Below, one piece after another: positions 8,969-18,928 of a stretch of 64,000 nucleotides of DNA; positions within the stretch are counted from its first letter, which is position 1; each line of letters begins with the position of its first letter. Where the stretch lies: the NCBI GenBank assembly GCA_963806455.1, contig CAWDXZ010000002.1, positions 620,001 to 684,000 on the forward strand, written 5' to 3'. A model generated the notes under the pieces. The model saw only the letters and a list, made by a program, of their open reading frames with translations. It made no database searches and was not told the DNA's origin. The translations under genes and the position numbers were made by a program. The stretch is from Bog-756 sp963806455 (GTDB lineage Bacteria > Actinomycetota > Acidimicrobiia > Acidimicrobiales > RAAP-2).

Positions 8969-10603
8969 GTGCTCAGTACCATGCAGGACGCTCCGCTGTT
9001 GGTGAGTGGCATTCTCCGCCACGGCCAACAGGTCTACGGCGACAGCCGGGTGATCACCATCGTGGGACCGGGAGGAGAGTCCTCCGAGGCGTCCTTCACC
9101 GCGGTGGCCGCCCGGTCCGAGCAGCTGGCCAAGGCCCTCGGCCGGTTGGGCGTCGGCGATGGCGACCGGGTGGGGACCTTCCTGTGGAACAACCAGACCC
9201 ACCTCGAGGCCTATCTGGCCGTCCCGGGGATGGGGGCGGTCCTCCACACCCTCAACCTGCGCCTGTTCCCCGAGCAGCTGGCCTATGTGATCAACCACGC
9301 CCAGGACCAGGTGATCATCGTGGATGTCTCACTGGTCCCCCTGCTGGCCCGCGTCCGGGACCAGCTCACCACGGTCAAGCACATCGTGGTGGCCGGAGCA
9401 GGTGACGCCGATGCTCTCGGGGAGACGCTGGTCTACGACGACCTCCTCGGCGCCGAGGAGGTCGGCTACGACTGGCCGACCTTCGACGAGCGCCAGGCGG
9501 CCGCCATGTGTTACACGTCGGGCACGACCGGCAACCCGAAGGGTGTCGTCTACAGCCACCGGTCGACCTACCTGCACACGCTGGCCATCACGTCGGGTTC
9601 CTCGCTCGGCATCAACGAGGCGGACCGGGTGCTCTCCATCGTCCCCATGTTCCACGCCAACGCCTGGGGGACCCCCTACGGCTGTTTCCTCACCGGGGCG
9701 GACATGATCATGCCCCAGCAGTTCCTCCAGGCCGAGCCCCTGGTCGCCACCATCGAGCGTCATCGGCCGACGATGTCGGCCGGCGTGCCCACCATCTGGA
9801 GCGATCTGTTGCGCTACACCCAGAGCCACGATGTGGACCTCTCGTCCCTGCGCATGATCACGGCCGGCGGTGCGGCGGTGCCGCGACAGCTCATGGAGCG
9901 GTACCAGAGCGAGCTGGGCATCGAGATGATCCAGGGCTGGGGGATGACCGAGACCAGCCCGCTGTGCGCCCTGGGCATCCCCCCCCGGGGCACGCCGCCC
10001 GAGGAGGAGATGGACTGGCGGGCCAAGACGGGGCGGGTCGTGCCCGGCGTCGAGGTCAGGGTGGTGGGGGAGGACGGATCGATCCTGCCCAACGACGGCG
10101 AGTCGGTGGGTGAGTTCGAGGTGCGCGGCCCCTGGATCACCGGGTCGTACTACGACGACCCGTCTCCGGAGCGATTCCACGACGGCTGGCTCCGGACCGG
10201 TGACATCGGCTCGCTCGACGGTCGTGGCTTCATGCAGATCAGCGACCGCACCAAGGACGTGATCAAGTCGGGCGGGGAGTGGATCTCCTCGGTCGAGCTG
10301 GAGAACGAGGTGATGGCCCACCCCGGGGTCGTCGAGGCCGCTGTCATCGCCGTCCCCGACGAGCGGTGGAGTGAGCGCCCGCTGGTGGCGGTGGTGCTGG
10401 AGGCGGGCACCGAGGCGTCGGCCGACGACCTGCTCTCGTTCCTGAGCGGACGGGTCAGTCGCTGGTGGCTTCCGGAACGATGGGTGTTCGTCGAGGAGGT
10501 ACCCAAGACCAGTGTGGGCAAGTTCGACAAGAAGGTGCTCCGGGCCCAGTTCGCCGACGGCGCGTTCGACGTCGTCGAGGTCGAGATCAAAGCGGGCCGC
10601 TGA
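8969..10603 (+). CDS. Long-chain fatty-acid-CoA ligase (FadD-type AMP-binding enzyme)
   Basis: 544 aa, activates fatty acids to acyl-CoA through acyl-AMP. The P-loop YTSGTTGNPKG is at 182-192, followed by GWGMTETSP and the conserved GWLRTGDIG and DRTKDVIKSGGEWIS blocks, and the catalytic Lys in SVGKFDKK near the C-terminus. The GTG start is chosen because GGGGAGGG lies 6 nt upstream and the resulting N-terminus (LSTMQDAPLLVSGILRHG) is typical of this subfamily. The product acyl-CoA is the substrate of the WS/DGAT enzymes to the left, though the genes are not in one operon. Confidence 0.92.
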   Translation: MLSTMQDAPLLVSGILRHGQQVYGDSRVITIVGPGGESSEASFTAVAARSEQLAKALGRLGVGDGDRVGTFLWNNQTHLEAYLAVPGMGAVLHTLNLRLFPEQLAYVINHAQDQVIIVDVSLVPLLARVRDQLTTVKHIVVAGAGDADALGETLVYDDLLGAEEVGYDWPTFDERQAAAMCYTSGTTGNPKGVVYSHRSTYLHTLAITSGSSLGINEADRVLSIVPMFHANAWGTPYGCFLTGADMIMPQQFLQAEPLVATIERHRPTMSAGVPTIWSDLLRYTQSHDVDLSSLRMITAGGAAVPRQLMERYQSELGIEMIQGWGMTETSPLCALGIPPRGTPPEEEMDWRAKTGRVVPGVEVRVVGEDGSILPNDGESVGEFEVRGPWITGSYYDDPSPERFHDGWLRTGDIGSLDGRGFMQISDRTKDVIKSGGEWISSVELENEVMAHPGVVEAAVIAVPDERWSERPLVAVVLEAGTEASADDLLSFLSGRVSRWWLPERWVFVEEVPKTSVGKFDKKVLRAQFADGAFDVVEVEIKAGR

Positions 10604-10608
10604 TCGCG

Positions 10609-10848
10609 GTGGTCGCCGATCTGGCCGACATCGCCGACCGGCTGTCCGCCATCGGTGAGGAGCTCGCCGACGTGGCCATCGAGCGGCTCCGGGCGGCCAG
10701 CGAGTCCGTGCGGTCGGGGGTTGACCCCGACCCGGCCGTGCTGGCCGAGGAGAAGCGCATCACGCGTGCCCGGCGGTCGGTGGAGCGGGCCGCCGGGCTG
10801 CTGGCCGGGGCACCCGCCTCGGTGACCGACCCCGACGACGGGCCCTGA
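10609..10848 (+). CDS. Small hypothetical protein
   Basis: 79 aa from a GTG 5 nt after the ligase stop, with no strong ribosome site, so probably translated by coupling. Composition is helical and acidic/Arg-rich (ADIADRLSAIGEELADVAIE), without cysteines or membrane segments. It runs convergently towards the LOG gene. Not recognised; the coding call rests on position and codon pattern. Confidence 0.45.
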   Translation: MVADLADIADRLSAIGEELADVAIERLRAASESVRSGVDPDPAVLAEEKRITRARRSVERAAGLLAGAPASVTDPDDGP

Positions 10849-10866
10849 CCGTCGACGGGGGCCGGC

Positions 10867-11952
10867 TCAGGGCAGGGCGTTGAGGGCGTTGATGAGCTGG
10901 CGCAGCCGGCCGTAGTGGACCTTGTCGAACCGGAAGGCCAGCCGGGCCAGATGGAGTTGGTCGTGGTCGGCCCGCTCGGGGGGCAGGGGCTTGGTCACCC
11001 GCATCCTCCCGTGGGCGATGATGTCGGCGAAGCTGCCGTTCAGGGCGGCCAGCTCGGCCCGGTCCGGAGGACGTACCAGGCGCAGGACCAGCAGGTCCCC
11101 GACCCAGCGGCACGAGTGAAAGTTGCGGTAGAAGCCGAGGAGCTCGGCGGTGGCCTCGTCCACGTCGTCGGTGACCAGGAACAGGTGCCGGTCCTCGGGC
11201 GAGATCAGCCCCCGGGGCTCGACCTGCTTGTCGAGGAAGTCGCTCCACGACCTCCAGTAGGTCCCACCAGGGAGGTCGAGCATCACCACGGGCGCCGGTT
11301 CGGCCTTCCCGGTCTGCAACAAGGTGAGGAGTTCGTAGCCCTCGTCGAGGGTGCCGAAGCCTCCCGGCAGCACCACGTAGCCGTCGGACTCCTTGATCAG
11401 CATGAGCTTCCGGGTGAAGAAGTAGCGCATCTCGACGAGCTTCGGGTCCTGGGAGATGAAGGTGTTCGCCCCCTGTTCGAAGGGCAGGCGGATGTTGACG
11501 CCGATCGAGCGGTCGCGGCCGGCCCCCTCCATCCCCGCCGCCATGATCCCGGGCCCGGCCCCGGTGACCACCATCCAGTCGGCCTCGGACACCGATCGGG
11601 CCAGGGCCAGGGCCGAGCGGTAGGCCGGGTGGTCGGGGAGGGTGCGGGCCGACCCGAAGATGGTCACCTTGCGCCGGCGACGGAAGGGCCGGAACACCCG
11701 GAAGGCCTCGGCCATCTCGGCCAGGGCGGAGTCGGCCACCTTGAGGTCGACGACCTCGGTGCCGTCGTCGGCCAGGCGGGCCACCGTCTCGAGCATCGAG
11801 CGGTACAGCCGGCGCTGGGCGGCGGGCGAGCCGGGCGGCACGAGCCCGTCGACCCAGCGCTCGATCTCGGTCACCCGGGACGGCTCGGGCTCGGCGGGCG
11901 GGGTGCCGGCCGGATCGGTCCCGACCGGTGGGTGCCTGCCCCCCGAGGTCAT
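10867..11952 (-). CDS. LOG-family Rossmann-fold protein (TIGR00730-like)
   Basis: 361 aa. After an N-terminal extension of about 95 residues comes VTIFGSART, then the GPGIMAAGMEGAG nucleotide loop and the LOG signature PGGFGTLDE. LOG proteins characterised elsewhere are nucleoside-5'-monophosphate phosphoribohydrolases (cytokinin activation); in many bacteria the role is unknown. The start codon lies 1 nt after the fbiC stop, so it is the last gene of the minus-strand operon. A second region downstream (about 230-360) is not part of the minimal LOG domain. Confidence 0.85.
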   Translation of the reverse strand: MTSGGRHPPVGTDPAGTPPAEPEPSRVTEIERWVDGLVPPGSPAAQRRLYRSMLETVARLADDGTEVVDLKVADSALAEMAEAFRVFRPFRRRRKVTIFGSARTLPDHPAYRSALALARSVSEADWMVVTGAGPGIMAAGMEGAGRDRSIGVNIRLPFEQGANTFISQDPKLVEMRYFFTRKLMLIKESDGYVVLPGGFGTLDEGYELLTLLQTGKAEPAPVVMLDLPGGTYWRSWSDFLDKQVEPRGLISPEDRHLFLVTDDVDEATAELLGFYRNFHSCRWVGDLLVLRLVRPPDRAELAALNGSFADIIAHGRMRVTKPLPPERADHDQLHLARLAFRFDKVHYGRLRQLINALNALP

Positions 11953-11953
11953 G

Positions 11954-14299
11954 TCAGCGGGCGGTGGCGAGCACGTCAGGCCGGAGCCCGCCGGCGACCC
12001 GGCCGTACAGCGTGGTCCGCTGGGCCAGCGGCCTCCCTAGCGGGGCCACGATGGCGGCGAACTGCTCGGCCTCCATCATCTGGCCGTGGGCGGCACCGGC
12101 CGCCCGCGAGATGTTCTCGTCCATGAGGGTTCCGCCGAGGTCGTTGACGCCGGCCCGGAGCAGCTGGCGCACTCCGTCGGCCCCCGTCTTGACCCAGCTG
12201 GTCTGGATGTTGTCGATGAAGCCGTGATAGGCGATGCGGCCGACGGCGTGCATGAGCAGGGTCTCGCGGAAGGTGGGGCCGCGCCGCGACTTCCGCTGGA
12301 GGTAGATGGGAGTGGCCATGTGCACGAAGGGCAGTGGCACGAACTCGGTGAACCCTCCCGTCTCCCGTTGCAGGTCGCGCGTGCGGATCAGGTGGCGGGC
12401 CCACGATCGGGGCTGCTCCACGGCGCCGAACATGATGGTCACGTTGGAGCGCAGCCCGACTTGGTGGGCGGTGCGATGGGCCTCGAGCCACTGGTCGGTG
12501 GTGATCTTGTCGGGACAGAGCACCCGGCGTACCGGGTCGTCGAGAATCTCGGCGGCCGTACCCGGCAGGGTCTTCAGCCCGGCGTCGCGCAGGAGGACCA
12601 GGTAGTCGGCCAGCGCCATCTCCGAACGGCGGGCCCCTTCGGTCACCTCGAGGGCGGTGAACCCGTGGATGTGGATCCTGTCGGACGCCTCCCGCACCGC
12701 CTTGATCACCTCGAGGTAGTAGCCACCGTCGAAGTTCGGGTGGATGCCGCCCTGCAGGCATACCTCGGTGGCGCCACGAGCCTCGGCCTGGCGCACCCGG
12801 TCGGCCACGTCGCCGAGCTCGAGCAGGTAGGGCCGGCCCCGTAGGTTGAGCGAGAGCGGACCCTTGGAGAAGGCGCAGAACTTGCACTTGAACGTGCAGA
12901 CGTTGGTGTAGTTGATGTTGCGGTTGACGACGAAGGTCACCTCGTCGCCGACCGTGCCGGCCCGGAGCTCGTCGGCCACCTCGGCCACGGCCCGGACCTC
13001 GGGGCCGCGTGCTGCGAAGAGGGTGACGATCTCATCCTCGCCGACCATCGTCCCGCCGAGCACACCGGCCAGGACGTCGCCCACCGGACCGCCCGTGTCC
13101 GCCACGCCGGCCCCGAGGGGTCCGAGCAGGTCGGGCGGGGCGGTCCCGCCCCCCGAGCACCACGGGTGGTCCCGGCCCAGCCCTTCGGCGTCCGAGGCGT
13201 CCAGGACGGCGAACCGCATGGCATCGTCCAGCCAGCGCTCGGGGGCCAGGGCGAAGGGCGGGTAGATGGTCAGGCGCGGGGCCAAGGTGTGGCCGGCCGC
13301 CTCGGTGGCACCCCGGAGGCTGGCGAGCGCCGGCCAGGCCCGCTCGGGGTTCACGTGGTCGGCCGTGACCGGGGAGACGCCACCCCAGTCGTCGATGCCG
13401 CAGTCGAGGAGGGGGGCGAGGTCGTCCGAGAGGTTGGGGGGGGCCTGGAGGTGGATCTCCTCGGGGAGCACCACGCGGGCGGCGGCGATGGTCCAGAGGA
13501 ACTCGTCGGTCGGGCACGGCGGGGAGCGGTGCATGGCGGTGCCCGCCTTGGGTAGGAAGTTCTGGATGATCACCTCCTGAACGTGGCCGTGGCGGCGGTG
13601 GCTCTCGGCGATGGCCTCGAGGGTGGCCAGACGGTCGCCCCGGGACTCGCCGATCCCGACGAGGACGCCGGTGGTGAACGGGATCCCGGCCACACCCGCC
13701 GCCTCGAGGGTCGCCAGGCGACGGGACGGGGTCTTGTCGGGGGCCGAGCGGTGGGCGGCCAGCGACGGATTGACCGACTCGATCATCATCCCCTGACTGG
13801 CGGTCACCGGGCGGAGCCGGAGCAGGTCGTCGAGAGTCAGTGCGCCGGCGTTGGCGTGGGGGAGCAGCCCGGTCTCCTCGACCACGGCCCGACAGGCGGC
13901 GACCAGGTAGTCGACGGTCGACGCATAGCCGTGCTCGGCGAGCCACCGGCGCGCCGTCGGGTAGCGGTCCTCGGGGCACTCGCCCAGGGTGAACAGGGCC
14001 TCGTGACAGCCGGCCTCCCCCCCGGATCGGGCGATGGCGAGCACCTCGTCGAGGCCCAGATAGGGGCTTTCGAGACGGGCGGGGGCCTTGGCGAAGGTGC
14101 AGTACCCGCACCGGTCGCGGCACAGCATGGTCAACGGGATGAACACCTTGGGCGAGAAGGTGACCCGCCGGCCGTGGGCGGTGTCGCGAATCCGGCGGGC
14201 CCGGGCCTGCAGCCGTTCGAGCGGCAGGTCGAGGAGGTCCGTCCCGACCGACGACGGCCCGGCGGCGACCGCACGCGTGGAGCCGAGGTCGGCGGGCAT
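11954..14299 (-). CDS. fbiC: 7,8-didemethyl-8-hydroxy-5-deazariboflavin (FO) synthase, fused CofG-CofH
   Basis: 781 aa protein with two radical SAM domains that together make FO, the chromophore of coenzyme F420, from a tyrosine-derived intermediate and a ribityl-uracil. The N-terminal CofG half has the Fe-S triad C60-x3-C64-x2-C67 (CRDRCGYC). The C-terminal CofH half has CTFKCKFC at about residue 467. The single-chain fusion is the actinobacterial form. AAGGTG precedes the ATG by 6 nt. It follows pgl in a minus-strand operon. F420-dependent activity elsewhere in the window is suggested by the Ddn-like gene at 49217-49786. Confidence 0.95.
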   Translation of the reverse strand: MPADLGSTRAVAAGPSSVGTDLLDLPLERLQARARRIRDTAHGRRVTFSPKVFIPLTMLCRDRCGYCTFAKAPARLESPYLGLDEVLAIARSGGEAGCHEALFTLGECPEDRYPTARRWLAEHGYASTVDYLVAACRAVVEETGLLPHANAGALTLDDLLRLRPVTASQGMMIESVNPSLAAHRSAPDKTPSRRLATLEAAGVAGIPFTTGVLVGIGESRGDRLATLEAIAESHRRHGHVQEVIIQNFLPKAGTAMHRSPPCPTDEFLWTIAAARVVLPEEIHLQAPPNLSDDLAPLLDCGIDDWGGVSPVTADHVNPERAWPALASLRGATEAAGHTLAPRLTIYPPFALAPERWLDDAMRFAVLDASDAEGLGRDHPWCSGGGTAPPDLLGPLGAGVADTGGPVGDVLAGVLGGTMVGEDEIVTLFAARGPEVRAVAEVADELRAGTVGDEVTFVVNRNINYTNVCTFKCKFCAFSKGPLSLNLRGRPYLLELGDVADRVRQAEARGATEVCLQGGIHPNFDGGYYLEVIKAVREASDRIHIHGFTALEVTEGARRSEMALADYLVLLRDAGLKTLPGTAAEILDDPVRRVLCPDKITTDQWLEAHRTAHQVGLRSNVTIMFGAVEQPRSWARHLIRTRDLQRETGGFTEFVPLPFVHMATPIYLQRKSRRGPTFRETLLMHAVGRIAYHGFIDNIQTSWVKTGADGVRQLLRAGVNDLGGTLMDENISRAAGAAHGQMMEAEQFAAIVAPLGRPLAQRTTLYGRVAGGLRPDVLATAR

Positions 14300-14382
14300 C
14301 GGCGACACCTTACCGGAGGGGGCGCCGGGGGCGACCGGGACGGCGGCCCCGCTCCGGGGCGCCGAGCGAACGGGGGAGGGGA

Positions 14383-15105
14383 TCAGCCCGACGGGTGGGT
14401 CCCAGCCGCCGCCTCGTCGGCCAGCCAGACGATGTGCTCGGCGACGACCCGGGTGGCGGGCAGGTCCTCTCCGGCCATGACGCGCCGGAAGGCCTGCCGT
14501 TTCGGCTCGCCGGCCACGGTGAACACCACCAGCCGGGCACGGGCGATGGCCGGGAGGGTCAGGGTGATCCGATCGTGGGGATTGTTCGCCTGCGGGTCGC
14601 GGGTGGCCATGACCAGCACGCCGGGGTCGTCCGCGGACAGGGCGGCAGAGCCGGGGAAGAGCGAGGCGCAATGGCCGTCGGGCCCCAGCCCGAGGTGCAC
14701 GAAGTCGAAGCGGGCCAGCGGCTCGACCTCGTGCTGGTAGGAGGCGGCGGCTTCCTCGGGCGGGCCCGACCGGTACATGGGGTGGTCCGAGTGGACCGGG
14801 CCGACCGCGCCGGTGAGAACCTCGGTCACCATGCGGTGGTTGGAGTCCGGGTCGTCGGGGGGCACGCACCGCTCGTCGCCCATGTAGACGTCGACACGGG
14901 CCCAGTCGATGCCCGGCCCGGTCCGGGCCCGACGAGCGGCCAGGCGGCGGTAGCACTGCTCGGCGGTCGGGCCTCCCGACAGGAACAGGGACCAACCCGC
15001 CGACCAGGACGGGCGACCGGCGTCGAAGGCCTCGACGACCAGATCGGCGAAGGCCTCCGGCACCGATCCCACCTGTCGGACCTCACCGTCCGGTGCCCGT
15101 AGCAC
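14383..15105 (-). CDS. pgl: 6-phosphogluconolactonase
   Basis: 240 aa, hydrolyses 6-phosphogluconolactone to 6-phosphogluconate, the second step of the oxidative pentose phosphate pathway. Family blocks are FLSGGPTAEQCYRRLA, the catalytic-site stretch VYMGDERCVPPDDPDSN, and HLGLGPDGHCASLFPGS. The GTG start lies 2 nt after the zwf stop codon, so the two genes are translationally coupled. Length matches the DevB-type family. Confidence 0.93.
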   Translation of the reverse strand: MLRAPDGEVRQVGSVPEAFADLVVEAFDAGRPSWSAGWSLFLSGGPTAEQCYRRLAARRARTGPGIDWARVDVYMGDERCVPPDDPDSNHRMVTEVLTGAVGPVHSDHPMYRSGPPEEAAASYQHEVEPLARFDFVHLGLGPDGHCASLFPGSAALSADDPGVLVMATRDPQANNPHDRITLTLPAIARARLVVFTVAGEPKRQAFRRVMAGEDLPATRVVAEHIVWLADEAAAGTHPSG

Positions 15106-15107
15106 TG

Positions 15108-16700
15108 CTACTGGGGGACCTCGGTCAGCCGCCCACCGCTCAGCTCGAGGTCGACGAGCGGGTTGCGCCACTGGTCGCCCGACCGCGCTACCAGCAGGTC
15201 GGCCATCCGCGGCCCCCACGTCCCGGCCGGGTAGAAGACGATGGCACCGCCGGGTTGCGACCACGCCTTGAGGTAAGGGTCCACGATGCGCCAGGCCTGC
15301 TCCACCTCATCGGAACGGATGAAGAGGGTGGCGTCACCCACCATGGCGTCGTGGATGAGGCGCTCGTAGCCGTCCGCTGCCTCCACACCGGCGAAGGCTT
15401 CGGCGTAGGAGAAGTCCATGGCCACCGACCGGAGGTGGAACTTCTCGCCCGGCACCTTGGCGCCGAACTCGAGGCTGATGCCCTCGTCGGGCTGGATGCG
15501 GAGGATCAGTGCGTTGGGCCGCAGGTCGCGGCTGGTGCGTTTGTCGAAGAGGAGGTAGGGGACCTGGCGGAAGACCAGGGCCACCTCGGTGACCCGGGCG
15601 GGCAGCCGCTTGCCGGTGCGCACGAAGATGGGAACGCCCGCCCAACGCCAGTTGTCCACGCTCAACCGCAGGGCCACGTAGGTCTCGGTCTGGCTGTCGG
15701 GAGCGACGTCCTGCTCCTGCCGGTAGCCGAGCACCTTCTCCCCGTTGATGGCTCCCTCCGTGTACTGGCCGCGGACGGCCCGATCGACTGCCTCGTCCGG
15801 CGTGGGGATGTCGATGGCCCGGAGCAGCTTGACCTTCTCGTCCCGGATCCGGTCGGCGTCGGTACTGGTGGGTGACTCCATCAGGGTGAGGGCCAGAACC
15901 TGCATGACGTGGTTCTGCACGATGTCCCGCAACGCCCCCGCCGTCTCGTAGAAGCCGCCGCGGTGCTCGACCCCGAGGCTCTCGGCCACGGTGATCTGCA
16001 CCTGGGAGATGTAGCGCCGGTTCCAAATCGGCTCGAAGATGGCGTTGGCGAACCGCAGCGCCAGCACGTTCTGCACCGTCTCCTTGCCCATGTAGTGGTC
16101 GATCCGGTAGATCTGGCTCTCCTCGAAGGCGGCGTGCATCTGCTCGTCGAGGGCGATGGCGCTGTCGAGGTCGCGGCCGTAGGGCTTCTCCACGACGATG
16201 CGGGCGAAGGTGCCGTCGCCGGCCGGCCTGGTGCAGGCGTGCTCGGCCAGCGCCCCGGCCACCAGTCCGAACACGCTCGGAATGGTGGCCAGGTAGTAGA
16301 GCCGGTTGCCGCCGGTGCCGTCGATCCGGTCGGCCTCGTCCAGGTGCCGCTTGAGCTGGCTGAACGTGTCGGGGTGGTCGTACTCCCCGGTGATGTACTT
16401 GAACCGCTCGGTCAACGTCCGCCACTTGGGGCCGGCCTCGGGCGTGGCCTCGGCCACGTGGGCGCGGAACTCCTCGTCGGTCCACTCGGTGCGGGCCACG
16501 CCGATGAGGGTGAACCCGTCGTCCAGGACGCTCCGGTCGGCCAGGCGGGCCAGGGCGGGCAGGATCTTCCGGGCGGTGAGGTCGCCGGAGGCCCCGAAGA
16601 TGACGAGGGCCACCGGCGGCGCCTTCGACAGCACCGGCGGCAGCGAGCGCCGCCCCGTCCGGTCGCCGGCGGCCGGGGCCTGCACTCCGGACGAGCTCAT
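15108..16700 (-). CDS. zwf: Glucose-6-phosphate 1-dehydrogenase
   Basis: 530 aa, oxidises glucose-6-phosphate to 6-phosphogluconolactone and makes NADPH. The nucleotide loop is FGASGDLTARK near residue 34, and the substrate-binding signature RIDHYMGKE is followed by QNVLALRFAN. The ATG overlaps the gnd stop by 4 bp (ATGA), so it is co-translated. Full length, no defects seen. Confidence 0.96.
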   Translation of the reverse strand: MSSSGVQAPAAGDRTGRRSLPPVLSKAPPVALVIFGASGDLTARKILPALARLADRSVLDDGFTLIGVARTEWTDEEFRAHVAEATPEAGPKWRTLTERFKYITGEYDHPDTFSQLKRHLDEADRIDGTGGNRLYYLATIPSVFGLVAGALAEHACTRPAGDGTFARIVVEKPYGRDLDSAIALDEQMHAAFEESQIYRIDHYMGKETVQNVLALRFANAIFEPIWNRRYISQVQITVAESLGVEHRGGFYETAGALRDIVQNHVMQVLALTLMESPTSTDADRIRDEKVKLLRAIDIPTPDEAVDRAVRGQYTEGAINGEKVLGYRQEQDVAPDSQTETYVALRLSVDNWRWAGVPIFVRTGKRLPARVTEVALVFRQVPYLLFDKRTSRDLRPNALILRIQPDEGISLEFGAKVPGEKFHLRSVAMDFSYAEAFAGVEAADGYERLIHDAMVGDATLFIRSDEVEQAWRIVDPYLKAWSQPGGAIVFYPAGTWGPRMADLLVARSGDQWRNPLVDLELSGGRLTEVPQ

Positions 16701-17632
16701 TTGGGGGTGAACGTCTCGCCGCCGGGCTTGCCGTCGGCGGTGATGACGGCGTGCCCCCCGAACTGGTTGCGAAGTGCCGCCACCAGGCGGAGGCCGAAGG
16801 CATCGTCGTTGCGGGAGGCGAACCGGGCAAAGAGGGCAGAGCAGATGACCGGGGCCGGCACGCCGCGGTCGATGGCCTCTTCCGCGGTCCAGCGGCCCTC
16901 ACCCGAGTCGATGACCACCGGCTCGATCTGATCGAATCCCGACTCGGGCCGCAATGCCCGCTCGGCCAGCTCCAGCAGCCAACTGCGGACCACCGAGCCG
17001 TACCGCCAGATCGCCGCGATCTCGTGCAGGTCGAGGTCGAACTCGGGGGCCTTGGCCATGATCTCGAATCCCTCGGCATAGGCCTGCATGAGCCCGTACT
17101 CGACGCCGTTGTGGACCATCTTGACGAAGTGGCCGGCCCCCGGAGGACCGACGTGGGCATAGCCGCCTTCGGGGGCGAGGGCCAGGAAGGCCGGCTCGGC
17201 CAGGGCCACGGCCTGGTCGGTACCGCCGACCATCAGGCAGTAGCCCTCGGTCAGGCCCCAGATGCCACCGGAGGTGCCCGCGTCGACCAGGGCGATGCCG
17301 CCGGAGGCCAGCTGGTCGACGAGGGGCGCAGTCTCCTTGTAGTTGGAGTTGCCGCCGTCGATGATCACGTCGCCGGGCTCGAACAGCCCGGCCAGGGTGG
17401 TGACGGTCGAATTGGTGGCCTTCCCGGCCGGCACCATCACCCATGCCACTCTCGGTGCGGACAGCTTGCCGGTCATCTCCTCCAGGGAGGCGGCCGGTTC
17501 GGCACCGACCTTGGCCGCCGCCGCCCGGGCCTGCTCGGAAAGGTCGAAGGCGACGACCTCATGACCTTGCTCGATCAGGCGCTGGGTCATGTTGGCGCCC
17601 ATCTTGCCCAGCCCCACCATGCCGATCTTCAT
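16697..17632 (-). CDS. gnd: 6-phosphogluconate dehydrogenase, decarboxylating (short form)
   Basis: 311 aa, converts 6-phosphogluconate to ribulose-5-phosphate and CO2. The N-terminal dinucleotide loop is GLGKMGANM, DGGNSNYKET and TSGGIWGLTEGYCLMVGG mark the substrate domain, and the catalytic Lys lies in GHFVKMVHNGVEYG. The short length (about 300 rather than 470 aa) is that of the GndA/YqeC type, which is often NAD-preferring; the cofactor here is unverified. Upstream of zwf with a 4-bp overlap. Confidence 0.94.
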   Translation of the reverse strand: MKIGMVGLGKMGANMTQRLIEQGHEVVAFDLSEQARAAAAKVGAEPAASLEEMTGKLSAPRVAWVMVPAGKATNSTVTTLAGLFEPGDVIIDGGNSNYKETAPLVDQLASGGIALVDAGTSGGIWGLTEGYCLMVGGTDQAVALAEPAFLALAPEGGYAHVGPPGAGHFVKMVHNGVEYGLMQAYAEGFEIMAKAPEFDLDLHEIAAIWRYGSVVRSWLLELAERALRPESGFDQIEPVVIDSGEGRWTAEEAIDRGVPAPVICSALFARFASRNDDAFGLRLVAALRNQFGGHAVITADGKPGGETFTPK

Positions 17633-17719
17633 TGTGACTCTCCTCCATGTGGTGTCGTCGGGTCCGTCGCCTCCCGCCGCGGTTGCGATGACGCTGGAGC
17701 GGCGTGGCGTGAGTCTGGC

Positions 17720-18835
17720 TCAGGAGCGGGCGTCGAGGGCGCCGGCCTTGTCCGAGAGCCTCTGCATGAGCTCGTCGAAGGACTTGGCGAACGACGCCAC
17801 CCCCTCGGTCTCGAGGGTCTCGGCCACGTCTTCCATGTCGATTCCGGCTGCGGCCAGCTCGACCATGAGCTGCTCGGCCCCCTCGAGGTCGGTGTCGATG
17901 GTACGGGCCACCGTGCCGTGGTCCAGGAAGTCGGAGATCGTGCCGTCGGGCATGGTGTTGACGGTGTCGGGCCCGATGAGGGTGTCCACGTAGGCCAGGT
18001 CGGGGTAGTCCGGATTCTTCGTGGAGGTCGACGCCCACAGCGGTCGCTGGCATCGAGCGCCCTTGGCGGCCAGGGCATCCCAACGGGGCCCGGCGAAGCG
18101 CCGGAGGAACAGCTGGTAGGCCAGGCGGGCCTGGGCCACCGCCGCCCTGCCCCGCAGGGAGCGGAGCCGGTCACCTTCCTTGGTCCTGGCCTCGATGCGC
18201 CGGTCCACCTCGGTGTCGACCCGGCTGATGAAGAAGGAGGCCACGCTGGACACGCTCGAGAGGTCGGCGCGGCCCGAGGCGGCGAGTGCCTCGAGCCCGG
18301 AGAGGTAGGCCTCGATGACCTGGTCGTAGCGGTCGAGGCCGAAGATGAGCGTCACGTTGATGCTCCGCCCTTCGGCGATCATCTGGCGGATGGCCGGCAC
18401 GCCCTCCACGGTGGCCGGTATCTTGACCAACGTGTTGGGCCGGTCGATGCGGTCGTGGAGGTCCCTGGCCATGCCGAGCGTCCCGGCGGTGTCATGGGCC
18501 AGCGAAGGGGCAACCTCGATGGAGACGAAGCCGTCACCGCCGTCCGAGGCGTCGTGCAGGGGGCGGAAGAGGTCGAGCGCCCCCTCGATGTCGGCCACGA
18601 CCAGGTCCCAGTACGCCTCCTCCACCGACTTGGCTTTGATCAGGGCGGCGAAGTCCTCGTCGTAGGTCTCCTGGCCCTCGATCGCCTTGGCGAAGATGGT
18701 CGGGTTGGAGGTGACCCCGCGGATGCCCTGGTCGACGAGGCCGGCCAAGGTGCCGTCCTGGAGCCAGTCCCTCCGCAGGTTGTCGAGCCACGGGCTCTGC
18801 CGCTGGCCCTCGAAGAGTTCATGGAGTTTGGTCAT
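17720..18835 (-). CDS. tal: Transaldolase
   Basis: 371 aa, transfers a dihydroxyacetone unit between sugar phosphates in the non-oxidative pentose phosphate pathway. Diagnostic blocks are GVTSNPTIFAKAI, the Schiff-base Lys in NTLVKIPAT, INVTLIFGLDRY, and RPLWASTSTKNPDYPD. Two ATGs compete; the inner one (18835) is chosen because AAAGGA lies 5 nt upstream, whereas it abuts the outer ATG at 18841. Lies between tkt and gnd. Confidence 0.95.
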   Translation of the reverse strand: MTKLHELFEGQRQSPWLDNLRRDWLQDGTLAGLVDQGIRGVTSNPTIFAKAIEGQETYDEDFAALIKAKSVEEAYWDLVVADIEGALDLFRPLHDASDGGDGFVSIEVAPSLAHDTAGTLGMARDLHDRIDRPNTLVKIPATVEGVPAIRQMIAEGRSINVTLIFGLDRYDQVIEAYLSGLEALAASGRADLSSVSSVASFFISRVDTEVDRRIEARTKEGDRLRSLRGRAAVAQARLAYQLFLRRFAGPRWDALAAKGARCQRPLWASTSTKNPDYPDLAYVDTLIGPDTVNTMPDGTISDFLDHGTVARTIDTDLEGAEQLMVELAAAGIDMEDVAETLETEGVASFAKSFDELMQRLSDKAGALDARS

Positions 18836-18928
18836 GGCCATCCTTTCGCAGGTTGTCCGGGCCTGTCGCAGGTTGTCCCGGGGCCCGTGTGCCGGGTGAC
18901 CGGGCCGCACCGTCCGCTGCCGTGACGA

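Noticed and set aside
16751..18925. Long plus-strand open frame opposite gnd and tal
   Set aside because: Shadow of two clear metabolic genes; no family features in its translation.
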